Assembly (NCBI GenBank): GCA_016801885.1
Contig: CM028900.1
Span: 19,114,972 to 19,178,971 of the forward strand
Direction: 5' to 3'
Length of the DNA stretch: 64,000 bases
Source of the DNA: Toxotes chatareus
Lineage: Eukaryota > Chordata > Actinopteri > Toxotidae
The notes beneath the pieces were generated by a model, which worked only from the letters and a program-made list of their open reading frames with translations, was not told the DNA's origin and made no database searches. Positions 25,401 through 39,500 of this stretch are shown piece after piece (the stretch's first letter is position 1; every line of letters starts with the position of its first letter). Position numbers and translations under genes: made by a program.

Positions 25401-27194
25401 GTGTGGAGGAACTTGACAAGACGGCACAGAGCCCTGACCTCAGTCAGCCCCATCCAACACCTGTATATACAGTATATATACAACTATAACTGTCTGTACC
25501 TGTCATCGTCTCTGTAGTGCTCTTGTGGCTGACTGAGAGAAAATGGATGGCATATGGATGTAATGGATGTGCACAGTGGATATCAGACATCAGTGGCCTA
25601 CATCAACATATGTGTTTTCTCAATAAACATAATTTCACCTGCATACACAGTGTGTATTTCATGTAAAAGCTATCTCTGCTTTCTGGCCATGCAGATACTT
25701 TCACATTTATTTATGACATGAACAACAGTGGTCATCAAAACTATAAATATAAGAAGGCACAAACACATGAAAGACAGATTGATGGAGGGAACAAAGGATC
25801 CACAGGAAAACGCTACCATCAGCCTCACTGCTAACTGTTCATGCTCTGTACACCTTGTCAGATCCTTATGCTAGTACTTCAAATTAAAAGTCTTCAACTG
25901 GCCAAACGTGGGGTGACTTTAATGGTGAAACAGCCACATCACAGCTGATCATCAAAAACACCAAGACAAAACATGAGGGCAATAAAGTTTTTTGGCAGGC
26001 AGTAAGAGAAGAGAAGAAGCCACAATGAGCTGCTGTGAACTTCACATCTCCAACATCTGAGTGAGGTAACCGACTTTACTGTGCCCTGCAGTACTGTGGA
26101 AACTACCCATGCTGTATATTGAATAAAATCAGATCACAGTTGTAATTATTTCTGACTGACTAAATTAAAACAATGCAGATTTGTTGGGTTACACTGTCAA
26201 ACAGATTCTCTTCTGATGAATTTCTGACAAAGAAAGCTGCTCAACAGCTGTAGTATTAAACTGCTACTACCATGGTAACCACAGGTTCACCACAAATCAA
26301 CAAGGACTCAAATTGTAATGACTACAACTTTAAACAGTTGCCATCATCACAGTACAAATAACTAAAAGAAATAGAAATAAAGCCATATTGCCACAGTGGT
26401 CTTTAATCGACCAAACACGAATTATACAATGCCCACAAACATATATATATTCTATATTCACATATAATAAAACAAAGAAATACATAAAACAATAAACATG
26501 ACTGATATGTTATAGCATGCATTGAAAGTATAGCTGTGCATATTTCCTGATATGATAGCATATGATTTTATTTTACAAGGTGAAACATGCTCTAAATTCA
26601 TAGCAATTTATTTTGGAGTTACTGAACAAAGTGTGAGCTACACATAAGCCAATTAATACATCTACTGGAAGGTATAATGATTAATGTGTAAAGAGGTTTG
26701 TTTTTGACTGTTCCTGTAAGTGTTTTATAAATATTCAATTTCTGTCCATGCAGGTTTATTTTTGTAGAATTAAATGTGATGTTATAATATTACAACAGTG
26801 GGTCTCTGGGGGTTAAGGGCTTAATTTTTCTACTCTCAGAGCTTTTATTAGCTTATATGTATTGTGGGTACCAAGGGTGATTGTGAACTGTTTCAAAAGA
26901 TCGATGTTTGTATAGCGAAGTGTATAACTTTATTTTTATGAATCCTAAGTGAGCATCCTATGGCAGAAAAACAACTGTTCTCTAAATAAACACATTATTC
27001 ACACCAGCAAACAGCAGCGTAATTCTGTGTGTTCATTATCTATCACACCGTATTCACAAAGCAGCACGCTTCTGACCACCCAACAGAGAACAAGCAAAGA
27101 ATAATGAACATGAACAGATAAGCATGTGGATACTAGTGCATACAAAATATTCAGAAAACCTAGTTATGAAACATTACAACATAAAGCTTTATCC
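22421..27194. other. Intergenic sequence and pkd1l2 3' flank
   Basis: About 4.8 kb with no supported gene. Open frames such as 23108-23617 (-) lack any recognisable motif. A TAA repeat lies at 24076-24099. On the - strand an AATAAA occurs at 26934-26929, some 260 bases after the pkd1l2 stop, and is the best candidate polyadenylation signal for that gene. Confidence 0.6.
24076..24099. repeat. (TAA)n short microsatellite
   Basis: About seven ATA/TAA units in intergenic sequence. Confidence 0.85.
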
Positions 27195-27398
27195 CTAAGG
27201 GTTTGGTGATTTGTTGGATGTCTGAAAAATGTTTACATCAATTGCACTGCTAAGGACAGTTTTGCTGTTATTAAGGGTCAAGCCACTGCTGCCGTTTACA
27301 TCAGGCCCTAAAGAGTCTTTAGTATCTTCATATCTGATCCCAAAAAGGCTGCAGATTTTCTTCAGCATGAGGTCGACGATCTCCTCCTCCTCTGAGGG
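27195..27398 (-). CDS. pkd1l2: pkd1l2 exon 44: cytoplasmic C terminus
   Basis: The terminal exon supplies residues 2460-2526 and the stop. It starts [20 protein letters not shown], an acidic then amphipathic segment that may form a short coiled coil for subunit assembly. It ends in a serine/asparagine-rich tail. The acceptor is a pyrimidine-rich tract ending CCAAG at 27399. The frame is open well upstream of the acceptor, but that part is intronic and has no family similarity. Confidence 0.88.
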   Translation of the reverse strand, partial: PSEEEEIVDLMLKKICSLFGIRYEDTKDSLGPDVNGSSGLTLNNSKTVLSSAIDVNIFQTSNKSPNP

Positions 27399-30300
27399 CT
27401 TGGCAAGAAAACAAGAAATACTGGAGATGATTCTTGAAACCACTGACGGCCAAGGATGTATCATGTAAGGAGTGCTTTGGACCCTAGATCTCAATTTGCC
27501 CCTCTTCGTTCTCTTTGAGGCTGTGTGAAATGCAGACTCAAAATGGAAGTGCAACTCAGTTCTTGCAGCTAGCCCAAAAACCTTCAGAAAATTACAATGA
27601 AGCAATTTTGTTCCCTCTATTACAGTGTTTTGCTGGTGTACCATAGCTTTTGTAAAAATTGTGTTTTGTTTTGTTTTTTTCCCCCACACTGGAATGAGGA
27701 GAGGATGTCAAACTCCTGTACCAGACTGACACCCATTAAAAGAAAGCTGTAATGAAAGCCATACTGTGTCAACACAGACAATATTAATAGTAAATATTAA
27801 GAAATGAGATGGAAGGACAAAACAAAACTGAATCCAGGAAAAACTCTGAAGTTCTGCTCTGAGAGTGAGGACAATGATTTCAAAACTTGCGACCCTTAGT
27901 GCAAGATGAGTATTCTTTTATACCTATGCCAGTTAAACTGCACCAAGACCTACTGTGTCACTGACTTCTAGGCTATGTGATATCATTGCCACCTGCCAAC
28001 CCTCAGTGGTGTCCAAAATCAATCTCTCTGATTACAGAATACATCACCAAACTCACTGGACTGGCAACAAAGCTAACATGAGATAGCATGTTCATGTGGC
28101 TTAGAAACAATGACCCTAACCCAACCTCACACTTGTTTTTCTCTGAGAAAAACCTTTAGACTCACAGTGCTGCTGAGGTAGATCTGAATTCAAGTTATTC
28201 AACAATATATTGTTTAACTTATATGTTTTCCAAGGCTTTCTTTCTAAGGTTATAAATTTCATAATGTCTTATGTATTTAGTAAACCTTGAAAACTTGCTC
28301 CATATAGCACCTCTGGGTGGATGTCATGAATTAAAAATGCTATCTTCTGCTGATGCACTTGCAATGACCTAATTAATCAGGAAAATTCTTTTTAATTCTT
28401 ACTCATGACACCTGGGAAAGTTAAAGTACCATAGTTTTCCAGTCATTCTTACAGCAGCACATACATTAGCCAGTGGCTTGGCTTTCCATGACCACTGAGC
28501 TAACGGCAATGGAGGGTTGAGCATTCTGTTAAAAAGACAGTTACATAAAATTACAATTTCAACAGTAAGGGCACTGCCTTACAGCCTGTGAACCATTACA
28601 CCGTCAGTGTTACATCTGATCCTACCATTTCGTACATCACAGGCTGCTACTATTCACCTTGCATAATCTCATCAAGGAGACAAATAGTAAGAAGGCCCTG
28701 AGCGGCCATAGAGAGCAAAAAATTATAAATAGAGGCCACGTTTTACTTTGCTGAGTGCTCGAAAGGCTATGGATGCCCAAGAGATAAAGTTAATTCCCAC
28801 ATTTTGATTAATTCATTCCCACGTTTTGATTAATTCATGAGCACGAGATAAGTTGAGTCAGAACAACAGACCAGCCTTTCTCCCAAAAGTACTGTGGTCA
28901 AGCTAGATGCCCCTAAATTTAGTGTACACCCGTGTTCCAGCCTTTATGGTTCATGTGTTGAAACAGCTCAGAGTTAGACGACATGCATAATTAGAGACTT
29001 GATTCTGTGCTGGAAGAGGACCAGGTCTCTATGTAGATACGAAGGGCTCATTCTAAACTAAAAAAAGATCCTTAGTTTCAGAAAATTCTGTGCCATTTCT
29101 ACCAGTAGATCTCCCTAAATACTCCACACTGGTCCTTTAAAATAATGACCCCCCCCTCTCTGATAAATTTTACCTTGTGGTATATCTGCTCCTGGTTGAA
29201 TGCCACGAGGATCAGTGAAATGAAGAGATTGAGGACCACAAATGTCACGAACATGATGCACGAACCAAAGAGTAATCCACCAAGCAGGGGAGTGTAGTCC
29301 AAGACCTGGAAAACAGTGAATCAGTGAGACATGAGTCATTTTGAGCTAAAACTGAGTACATAATTCTGATTCATGCTCACAGATAGAGGTGAGAGACTCT
29401 GTAGTGTGTTCTCATATCCTCATATTTAGGTACTTTATATAGCAAAATATTTATTTGGTGAGTAGGGAAAGGTCTCACTCACCTCGTCATAATTAAAGAT
29501 GCCTATCTGCAAGCTGATAACGGTGAGGAGAGCATCCGCCAAAGTCCTGTAAGAGGACATCTTCCAGCCATAGATCACGGTGCACTAGAAAAGTATGACC
29601 CTTATGTCAGTAGGGAAATCCCTTCTATCCTTCAAGCCTTCTTTATCTATTTCCATTTTAACCGTAGAGAATAAAGATTAAATCAGAAGATTCATTAATA
29701 TACTTTGCACAACCTCCCACCGCACCACCACCATCACTGTGCTCCCACCGCTCACACACACAGGAAGGGGAATTCTGTTGCAACTTTCTGCACTCACCTA
29801 AAACTGTTGGCTTTCAGTGAAAACACTGTGAGGTAAGTGTTGATACTCACTGTACTGCTTAGAAATATGTTCATTTTAAAAAGGCTTGAATATCATTTAC
29901 ATATAGTTGTGGCAATGACTCAGAAAAGAGCAGTGAAACTGAAAGGGGCACATCTTAATAAATGGACAATACACTCACCGCAGTGGAATATGCTATGAGC
30001 ATGATCACAATGATCACAAGGAAACCGGATATGTCACTCCAGGCTCGCTGCAGTGCGGCTGTGATCATGTTCATCTTGGGGTTCATTCTGAGCAGGTGCC
30101 ACAGTTTGACAGTGGCAAGCAGGACCAGGAAGGCGATAAGATACTGAAGTACTGAGTCTGCGGTGGCTGTCTCATAAAAACTGGCAAATCTGCACACACA
30201 GTAAAGCTGTGAGCTGTCAGAAGTGGCAGAGGAACTACTCATCCTTTACTTAAGCACCAATGTAGCAAAAAAAAAATTAGGCTCACTGGTCTCTGTGGTT

Positions 30301-33300
30301 TTGGTAGTAGGTCATATCGCGGTTGCCAAGCAGGGTCCTTTTGATGAAGACAGCCACGGCACTCCAGCTCAATAAGATGATAGTCAACTCCAGAAGGTTC
30401 CACTTGCTCCTGAAGTAAGTCCACCGCTGTTGCTTCATTAATTTGCCCTTCCAGAAAAAGAAAAGACTGTTATGATTGTCATATATGCAACGCAACAGGA
30501 GCCAGTTTGTGTGCTTCATTGTGGTTTTGTTCCATTAATTTCATAAGGGTAAAAACATGAGTTAGAAATATTTTAAATCATGTTTGAAAACCTGCCACAA
30601 ATAAATGCAGTTATTTCTGTTTGGTGTCAAAATGCTAATTTGTAATATAAATATGAATGTACAGCTGCCATTAAAAACTCATTCTTTGTATATAAGCATG
30701 TGCATTTCAAATGATACATTATGTTCTTATTATACATATTAATGAAAAAATGTTCATTTTCAGAATTAAATAATATTTAATTAAAATATTGCTTGCTTAA
30801 AATAGAGATTTTCACCTTTGCTGGCCTCTTAACATATTTTGTATTTATATAACCCTCATTTATTTGTGGGAACGTTAATGGTGTAAATTAAAACATCAAA
30901 AGAATAAAAAAGTAAATGTTAATAACATTAATGAAAATGAAGAATTTTTTTTTTAAATGTTTCAAACTTAAATGTTTGTTTGTAGATGCTTTGTATTTGC
31001 TGCAATGTGCATTTATGCAGTATGGTTTAAAATACAGTATTTATGAGTAAGTCCTGATGAGACTTTGATCTAAACGCTGTCTAATATCAAAAACTTCCTG
31101 CTGAACTTCAAAAGGGTGCGCACAACAAAAAAAAAAAACTAAACTAACCTAAACAAAAAATCGCCTGTGCAGTATTAAAGGAAAAACAGTCCTATTTCTG
31201 TACATGTGCTACCAAAACCAAAATACTCAGGTTATTTGTGTGTCAATATAACACAAAAAGGGTCTTAAGGGCTGTAAGGAAGGACACACAATGGGACATT
31301 ACTGTAACAGAAATTACAGTTAATGGTGAACAACCATGAACATAAACCAAAGTGGCCCTGAAGAAAGTGAGAAAAACATATGACTCAATGCTGCACAAAA
31401 AAAGAAGAAAAAAAAAAAGAAAAATCACACATTGCAGAGAAGATTAATGCTATTACATCCTCACAATCACATCAACATCATCAAGACATTAATGTTAATA
31501 CAGTCAGATGTTTCTCTCCTTATGTTATGAAATAATTTAAGAAGCGTATAATACAAGGGTGACAGATTATATTTAACATTAAGTGTGGAGCTGAAGAGGG
31601 TTTGACAGCTGCTCTGAAGTGCTCTGTCAGTTAGTTAACCACATGCACATCTTCAGCTTCATCAGGTATTTAACCTCAGAGTCTGTTAATAAATCCTGTT
31701 CGACTGATTCCTGCCAGTCCCAACAATGGCATGTTGCAGGTGTGAACAGATTAATGAGCCCTGCCTGCTAATTATGAGGTCAATCTGAGGTTCTGAAGCC
31801 CTAAGAAAATGTAAACAAACAAACAAAAGGCCTGACAGTCCCATTAGATGTCTGAATTCAAACCCAGCGGATGCATGGATGACAAAATGACAAGAGGTAC
31901 TAAGACCACATCATACAGTAGTCGCGTTAATGTTTACCTGCATGGACATATAATAGAGAATAAAAAGCAAATATATGATCTCAGCAGCCATAACGAAGAT
32001 GTGAAGACCGCCGGTTGACTGGTAAAGACGAACACTCTGCAGCTCACTGTGGAACTGAAACGCTCCTGCAGAATTAAGAAGAAGAGTTTTATTTAAATAC
32101 ATGCAGGATCTCATTCATATAACTTATCAATGGGAAGTTAGAAACAGCGAAAATAATCACAGACTGAAGTTACAGTTAAATTGTAAGAAAACAATAAAGA
32201 CAATAAAATCTGACTTTATGGTCTAAGGCACACAGTGTAGTGTGATTATAATGTAAAAATGATCTTTGACATAGCTGTAATTGAATTATGATAATGAAGA
32301 CACTCAACCTTACCTACAGCCGTGGTCTCGAACAAGAGGGTGACAATGCAGAAGAGATTCACATTTGCATTATAAACAGTGAACTCCACAAAGAGTGCCC
32401 TTGTGTACATATCCAGCCATCTGGTCCTGAACAGAAACTCAAGGGTGCTGTGAATAAAGTACGTAAGAGTATTTTAACTGTAGGCCTTCACGGGCTTTTT
32501 TTAAGTGTTACACTTGTGTTAAAATGGCTCAAAATTAGTTTTCACATCTGTATATTTTCACCAATAGTGTGAAAATATATATACTTTGATAAATCTGAGG
32601 ATTATTGCACTGTATGAGAGGCCAAAACTGAAATTTTCATTCATCTCACACAGACACACACAGACACACACACACACACACCAGTATTAAGCACTTGCAC
32701 ATACAGACTGGTGACAAATTAAAGGAAAAACCTAAAAAATGAATGGAGAAACAGGATGATAACGCTCGCATCTATAGGGAACGAGAGGGTCACTGAACGG
32801 TTTCGATAAATGTGAAAATAATGTAAATCACATGCTGTGGCCTTCACAGTCACCAGATCCGAACCCCAACTGAACACCTAAGGGAGATTTTGGACTGATT
32901 TGTTATGCAACACTCTTCACCACCATCATCAAAACACCAAATGAGGAAATATCTTTTGGAAGAATAGCGTTCAGAGAGGCCCAGAGAATCAATGCCATCT
33001 CTCACCTATCTGTACACAAAATTTCATATTATGCATACATATGTATGTGTGAATGTGTACATGTATGCATGTAGGTGCATGTATATATGTTGCAGTATGC
33101 ACATATTTGCAAGTACTTAATACTGAGATATGCTTTATGTAAGTAAAGTATTCAATTTTGACCTAGACGGCTTTGAATAGAACCAACTTAGCCTGCTGAG
33201 AATAATCACAATCTTTGCTTCTTGAATTGATGCATCCCAGTTTGCTAATGTACATACCTGCTGGCATTTTCTAAATTTGGGCCAAGCTCTGCTACAAAGC

Positions 33301-36300
33301 CACCTCCCCTGTAGAGCACCATTTTGCCCCAGACAGGGTAAGATCTGAGCTGAGCCTGTGTCTGGTACATCCAGGGACTGGAGGTGCTTGCAGAGATATT
33401 ATCCCTCGCAGAGTGGTTCCATCCAGGGTTATAGGAGCCCATGTCCTCCGCCTCCCATGAGTATGGCGCATGACAGTTTGGCACAAATTGCAGCATGGAG
33501 CCTGCAGTCTGACAGGAGTTCTTCTGCACTCTCAACTGACGAAGACGAGCATTACCCACTAGCTTGGAGTTTCCATCTGTGATAAATCCTGAAACACAGC
33601 ATTTTACGGTTTCTTTGTTTGATTTTCCACAGACAGTGCAGAATGACAGTGTGGTTAGTATGGTTTTCACGTTTTGAATGAAAACCGTACAAGAGTTACC
33701 CTAATCTCCTCACAGCAGCTGATGCTTTTACAGGTTTTATAAAAGAAAATACATAACCTTATCTACATGTGGGGGTTTCATGGTACCCAGTGTTAGTGAA
33801 GCTGCTGTAAACCCCTGCTCAGCTGGGACTGATGTCCTGGGGATTGAACAAATACTGTTGCGCCAACTTTCTGAGTCCAGGAAATCTTTAAAAATGTATT
33901 GCCCCAGGCAATAGGAAATAGATTCGGCTAGGTTTTAAACATAAACTTTAGAGGCTTGCATGGGTAATGGGCTAACAGCAGCAGTCCAAAAAGTTGTTAA
34001 TTAAATCACGTTTTATCCGACATTTAACTGTCGTTAATCTCTGTCCCTGCAGTTACACCCTCAACAGCCAAACAGCATCTCTCCCTCTCTGCTGCTTGCA
34101 TTATTCTGCTGTGCAAATATTGAACAAGAATTTCCTTCCCCTAAAGAGAACTCACTATTTATCAGTTCAATCCTACATTAACCCCCAGTGTAGGACTGGG
34201 TTGAGCCCTAAACATTGATTATAGAAAAAAACACATAGATTAAGAAATTAGATGCTAAAACTGTTGTGCTACTGTGGAGCTCCTCTGCTGTGGAGCTGAT
34301 GTTTAATTCCACAACATGTCTGCTTTTCTGGACAGCAACCAATGTTTTAAACAGCTTTCATGCCAACAGAATTTTGGCACTAGAGGACTTTTAGCCTCCC
34401 AGAAAAAACAAACAAAAAAAAAAACTATCAAAGCTGCTGCTTTGACACAAGTCACTGTAAATCCATTTATGCATTCTGCTTCACAGAACAAAGCACTTTA
34501 TCAAATGTTAATGAGAGAAGAAAGTGGAACAAAGAGTTTTTGTCAAAATGTTTCCATCAGTATAATGTCACAGTTCTGACTTTGAAGAAAAACTGTTTCC
34601 TATATACATGTTACTAGTCAAAATCACACGAGGCTGACCACTATTTTCTACCTATATTAAGATAAGAACATAAGAAAATGTAAAACTTAAAACATTAGGT
34701 CAAAACATTAGGTCAAGAATGAGACAAAATTTGACTTACTGAGATTAACACAACTTCTGTCTCCTCTACATTTTTACCTGGATAAACTCCAAAGAGGTTA
34801 CTGAGCAGAGATGTGTTGGCCCACGTGAACACGTCCCCGAGACTCATGCTGTCTGAGATCTCTCCACTGAAGCTGTCCTGTATGTGCTGGTTTAGGAAAA
34901 ATGCATTGGGGTCTCTCTGGCCGTACGCCACCAGCAGCAACATCCACATAAACCCCACGTAGGCTGAAACACACGACATAACAAATGGGCATGTTGTGGT
35001 TCAGTAAACTCACCATGAAATAGCAGGGCTGGGGATCAGAGTCAGACAAAATTAAGGCAAAATTATTGAAATTGTTGATGAAACATTCCTTATTTCCCAC
35101 ATTTTGGGTTATGTGTTGCTTGTTGGCAGTTTTACTTTGTTTTACATGTTGATTTTGTTTTGTGAATTTTCTTGTCTGCGTCCCCCGATTGTTGATTGAT
35201 TGTCCTGAAAAGGACCAATACCTGCAGAGTCCTGGGAAGCAGCGAGCCAATGAGAGAATTGTGAGGCAGACCTATATCTGCCTGACAGAGAAGGACAGGT
35301 TCAAAGATGGTGCAAGCACTAAATAGTGCCGGGATGTTCAATATATACCAGCTGTGGACTTTTAAATGTAAAAGTATTTTGAGTCTTTCAAGAAAAAAAA
35401 AGCAAACAGTTGACTATCTGACCCTGGTACATGAACAAATCTAGCAAGCCTTGAAGCTCCCAGGTGGTCTCTTAGGTTTTCTTTGGAGTGTGAGCTGCAA
35501 TTCGGTATGTACAGGAAGTGTTGTGTGTCCAGTGAGTCTGTATGAGAGCTGGCTGAATCAAGTGGAGTATGAGGGTTTGTGATGCTGAATAGTCTCAGCA
35601 GCAAGTGCACACCAGCACTGCTTATGCAATGCTAAACTTTGTCACACAGTGCTAGGTGAGTTTGTAACACTATGTAAAGTTCAAATGCTTTCATTTATAT
35701 GCCGGACAGTTAATCTGGCGACATATAAAAGTTGAATAGGTGCGAGAAGGTGAAAACTTTCGTCAGTGTCAGACTTCAGGGAAAGAGGATTTGGCTATTT
35801 CCTATGTATTGAACTTGCAAAAATACCAGTAGAAAAGATCAGTTTGTTCATGTTAGGCCAGGTTAGCTGGGGAATGACAGAGCCGGGAGCAGCGCTATGA
35901 GCTGTTTGCAGTCCAGGGGAGGATCAGGTACATATGTGCTGATTGACAGCTTGTGTATTTATCTCTGTTAAGGACCCACAAGCCAGGCAGTGCTCCCCAG
36001 GCTCCACAAAGTTTATTCCCATCCAGACCACCAGAGAGGAGCAGGGACAGTGACACAGCACCGACCACCCTAAGCACAGGAAGTCGAGAGAAGAAAGAGG
36101 AGAGAGGCCCACAACCTGAAGACCATAGCTGTCACCAGCCTAGAAAAAGGGGAAAAGCCAGCAAACTGTGGTCAGTTACACCAGGTAGAGCTCTCCACTC
36201 TGCAATCTGTGTGTGTGTGTGTTGTACCCTGGCCTAGAGGAAGTTGTGCTGACAATTAAGGATGGACCTGTGCCTGAAAGCGAGGTCGAAAAGGGGAGAG

Positions 36301-36541
36301 CCCCCCCCCCCCCTCAAAAAACAGGAGAGACAGCTGCTAATTGACACAGATGGTCAGACAATGGACATTAAGCACTCTCTTGCCCTCCTGCTTCAGGTCT
36401 TTTAATTCTATTTTTTTTATTTTTTAATCATATTAGGTTTTGTTTCAGGTATTTCTACTTCTAGTAATTTTATTATTTATACTTTGGGTTTTATTATTTT
36501 AGTGCTAATCTACCTTATGCATATTTTAAGAATTGGATTAA

Positions 36542-36596
<55 letters not shown>

Positions 36597-39500
36597 TATG
36601 TAGTGGTTTTTTTTGCCTCTTTAAGTCTCTGTGTTCTTGGCTACTGGCTGCATCCTACATGTTAAAAAAAAAAAAATCCCACCCTCTTCATCCCCTCAGC
36701 CCGGGCACATTCAGGCACAGCATTGATCACAGGTCACCCATGTTTTGACAGCACTCAGACCTCAATACATAATCACTGCAATTATGCACATAATCAGAGG
36801 AAAATAAGGGCAGCACAAGTGGCCTGTATTGACAGCTGCATTGATTAAAATAAAGATGGAGCTGTTCTGTCAGTCGCGTCTTGGATGGATGCCTGAAAAA
36901 CTCCTCCTGTGTAGACACACTCTCGTTTTCGTTTAAACCATCATGATTTAAGAGACAGCTGTAATGTGAACAAAAAAACACCAAACCCCACAAAGTTTAT
37001 GTACGTATGTCTGTGCATATGTAAATATTCATGTAGGTTATATACATATATAGCATACATGCCATATGCCCTGTTTTAGCCTTTCAGTTTAATGACGGAC
37101 CAGGGCATCTGGTTAACCTGACATATTGTGTAGCAGTTTTGGGTTGTGTATTTCCATAGTAACGAAGAGACTTGCAGTAAACCATGAATGTTTTCATTGA
37201 ACTCCATTATTGGAAAAGGTTTGAATTGATCTGGTTAACTTGAAAACTCTGAAATACCCACAGTGAGATGAGAAAATATCATTCTACTTACTCAAAATCT
37301 CTCTGAAGAGGGCAAAGGCTTTTTGCTCCAATATCTTGTTCCTTTTCATCTTCTCAATGTCCGCAGGAGGAGGCGGCTCATAAAGATTCCTATCCCGTCT
37401 GACCATTTGTTGGGCCTTGCAGTCGCCTGTGGGTGAACAGATCTCTGCTTGTTTCAAAACCTGAACAGTTTTTGATCATCAATAAGTCAAGATTTGAGAG
37501 AAGCTGTATCTTGGGTACTTTTTTTTTTTTTTTTTTTACCTAGATTTGTGTCATTTTTGACAAATGTCACATTTTCAAAATCTTCATCATCAACTTTCTT
37601 TATTATAAGAGCAAAGAAGGCTGCAAGGCATAGCACCTGTGGGAAGAGTCATAAGATAAAAGAGATTTACAGATGTCTGAATATTTGGAACAGGTCCTTA
37701 GAGAATAAGTATTGATAATTATTATCATTATTATTATAGTGAAAAAATCATGGAAAATTATAATACATAACATTTGTCTTTGAAATCCTGAGCTACAGGT
37801 GAGGTATAAGGTTTTCTACTCACCTTCACTGGCTGAATGACGAGGACACTCTGAAAAAAGGACACAATCATGGATACCAACCAGCTTACGGAGCGTTCCT
37901 TCCCAAATTTCAACCCATAAAGCATTGTGAAATATCCCGCTACAAAACTGGTAGCGACCACTAGCAGCCAGCCGACAAAAATAAACCACCAGGGTAACCC
38001 TCCATGACAGCACACTCTTTTCTTCTGATTACCGTCACCAGCAGTGCTGTCTGAAGGACTCAACCTGTAAGTGGAAGGAGTGGCAGAATACTGTTAACTT
38101 AAAAACAGCACTCTTCTGAAGCACAATCATGGCATTTCATGAGTATTGTAATTTTAAATGGAATCTCAGATGGAAATGTCCCACATTCAGACCAATCACA
38201 CTTACTACATACTACCAGATGTACCCTAAAATGTAATGTGTGATACATTAAATTACATTCAAACACAATAATAATAGAAAAGTTGTTAAAAGTAGATTAT
38301 ACCAGTGGTTTGCAAGTTGTAGTCTATCAGCCCACAGACTGTGTATTTCTTCATGAATTATTCAATATTTCGGGAGATATGCTTATTTGCTCTCTTGCTG
38401 AGAGTCACATGAGAAGATCAATACTACCTCCAATAACACCATTTTTTCATAAGCCATATACACAATGCCCGGAAGCAGCTACCTTCTTATTCTGAAAGTC
38501 AGGTTGACTGTTCTTGAAAGCACAACCAGAAACTGTTTTCAAAGTGACCACCATTTGCAGCTGCATTATCCTTTTTGTTACTGATAACTATGATGGAATA
38601 AGAAAGGCATAACATACATAATTAAACATAATTAAGATAAAGCTAAAACAAACAAAGGAGATTGTTAACTTTGAAAACTATTAAGTGACTCTCTGAAGAA
38701 AAAATAAATACATCAGCAGACTAAGACATGCAAATCTATTCTTTATCTAATGAACGACTTCTGTACTTGTTCTGGGTGAATTCATCCAGGTTGAGGGAGC
38801 TGGATGTGAAGAGCTGATCTTCAAGGAAGCTCTTCATGCCCTGGACTTGCCGCAGGGCCTGGCTGTAGCTGTGAGGAGTGGGGAAGCCAGACGGGCCCAG
38901 CAGGCTCAGCTCTTTGTCAATGTGACACAGCTGCCTGTACAAATACTGGGTTTTGTTGCTCTTCTTCTGAATGCCTTCCATGTTTGTCCCAGGATGCAGA
39001 CTAGCACTGCCCTCTGGATGTATAAAGACAGTAATGTTTCACTTAGTATACAGTGTCCATCTCTATATGGAAGTCAGTTCTTAAACATTCAGGCACGTGT
39101 GGCAAGTATAAGGCAGTGATGCTGTGATGACTGCATGGCATGGCCTATGTTATTAACATTTTTGTGGCTCCTTGAGTGAACTTCCTACTCTCCATTCTCT
39201 GTTTACCCTAGCTGTATCTGCAGACTGAACAGATTCTGATAAACGTAACTGCAACCTGCCTCTCGATCTGTCTTGCTTTGTTTCTTCTGCTGCAGGGCTT
39301 CAGCTATGACATCCGCCTAACCCCATTCTATAAGGACACTATATCACATAATAAAGACAGAACTGTATCCACTATCCATAGCAGAACACACCTGGTAGCT
39401 GAGGCTGAACGAGCTTGGAAACGCTCTGTGTTTTTGACTGGGTGATGTCACTGCTTTTGTTACTCTGTCGGACAAAGTCGTCCACCACAGAAAGGACAGC

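Larger units (their letters stand above)
34964..37291. other. pkd1l2 intron 35
   Basis: About 2.3 kb between exons 35 and 36. It contains a C13 tract at 36301-36313 and a long TA microsatellite at 36546-36586. Open frames on both strands around 34798-36237 have no recognisable family. Confidence 0.7.

Noticed and set aside
27399..27689. Upstream extension of the last pkd1l2 open frame
   Set aside because: The frame stays open, but the acceptor at 27399 fits exon 43 in phase and the extension has no similarity to polycystins; it is intronic.
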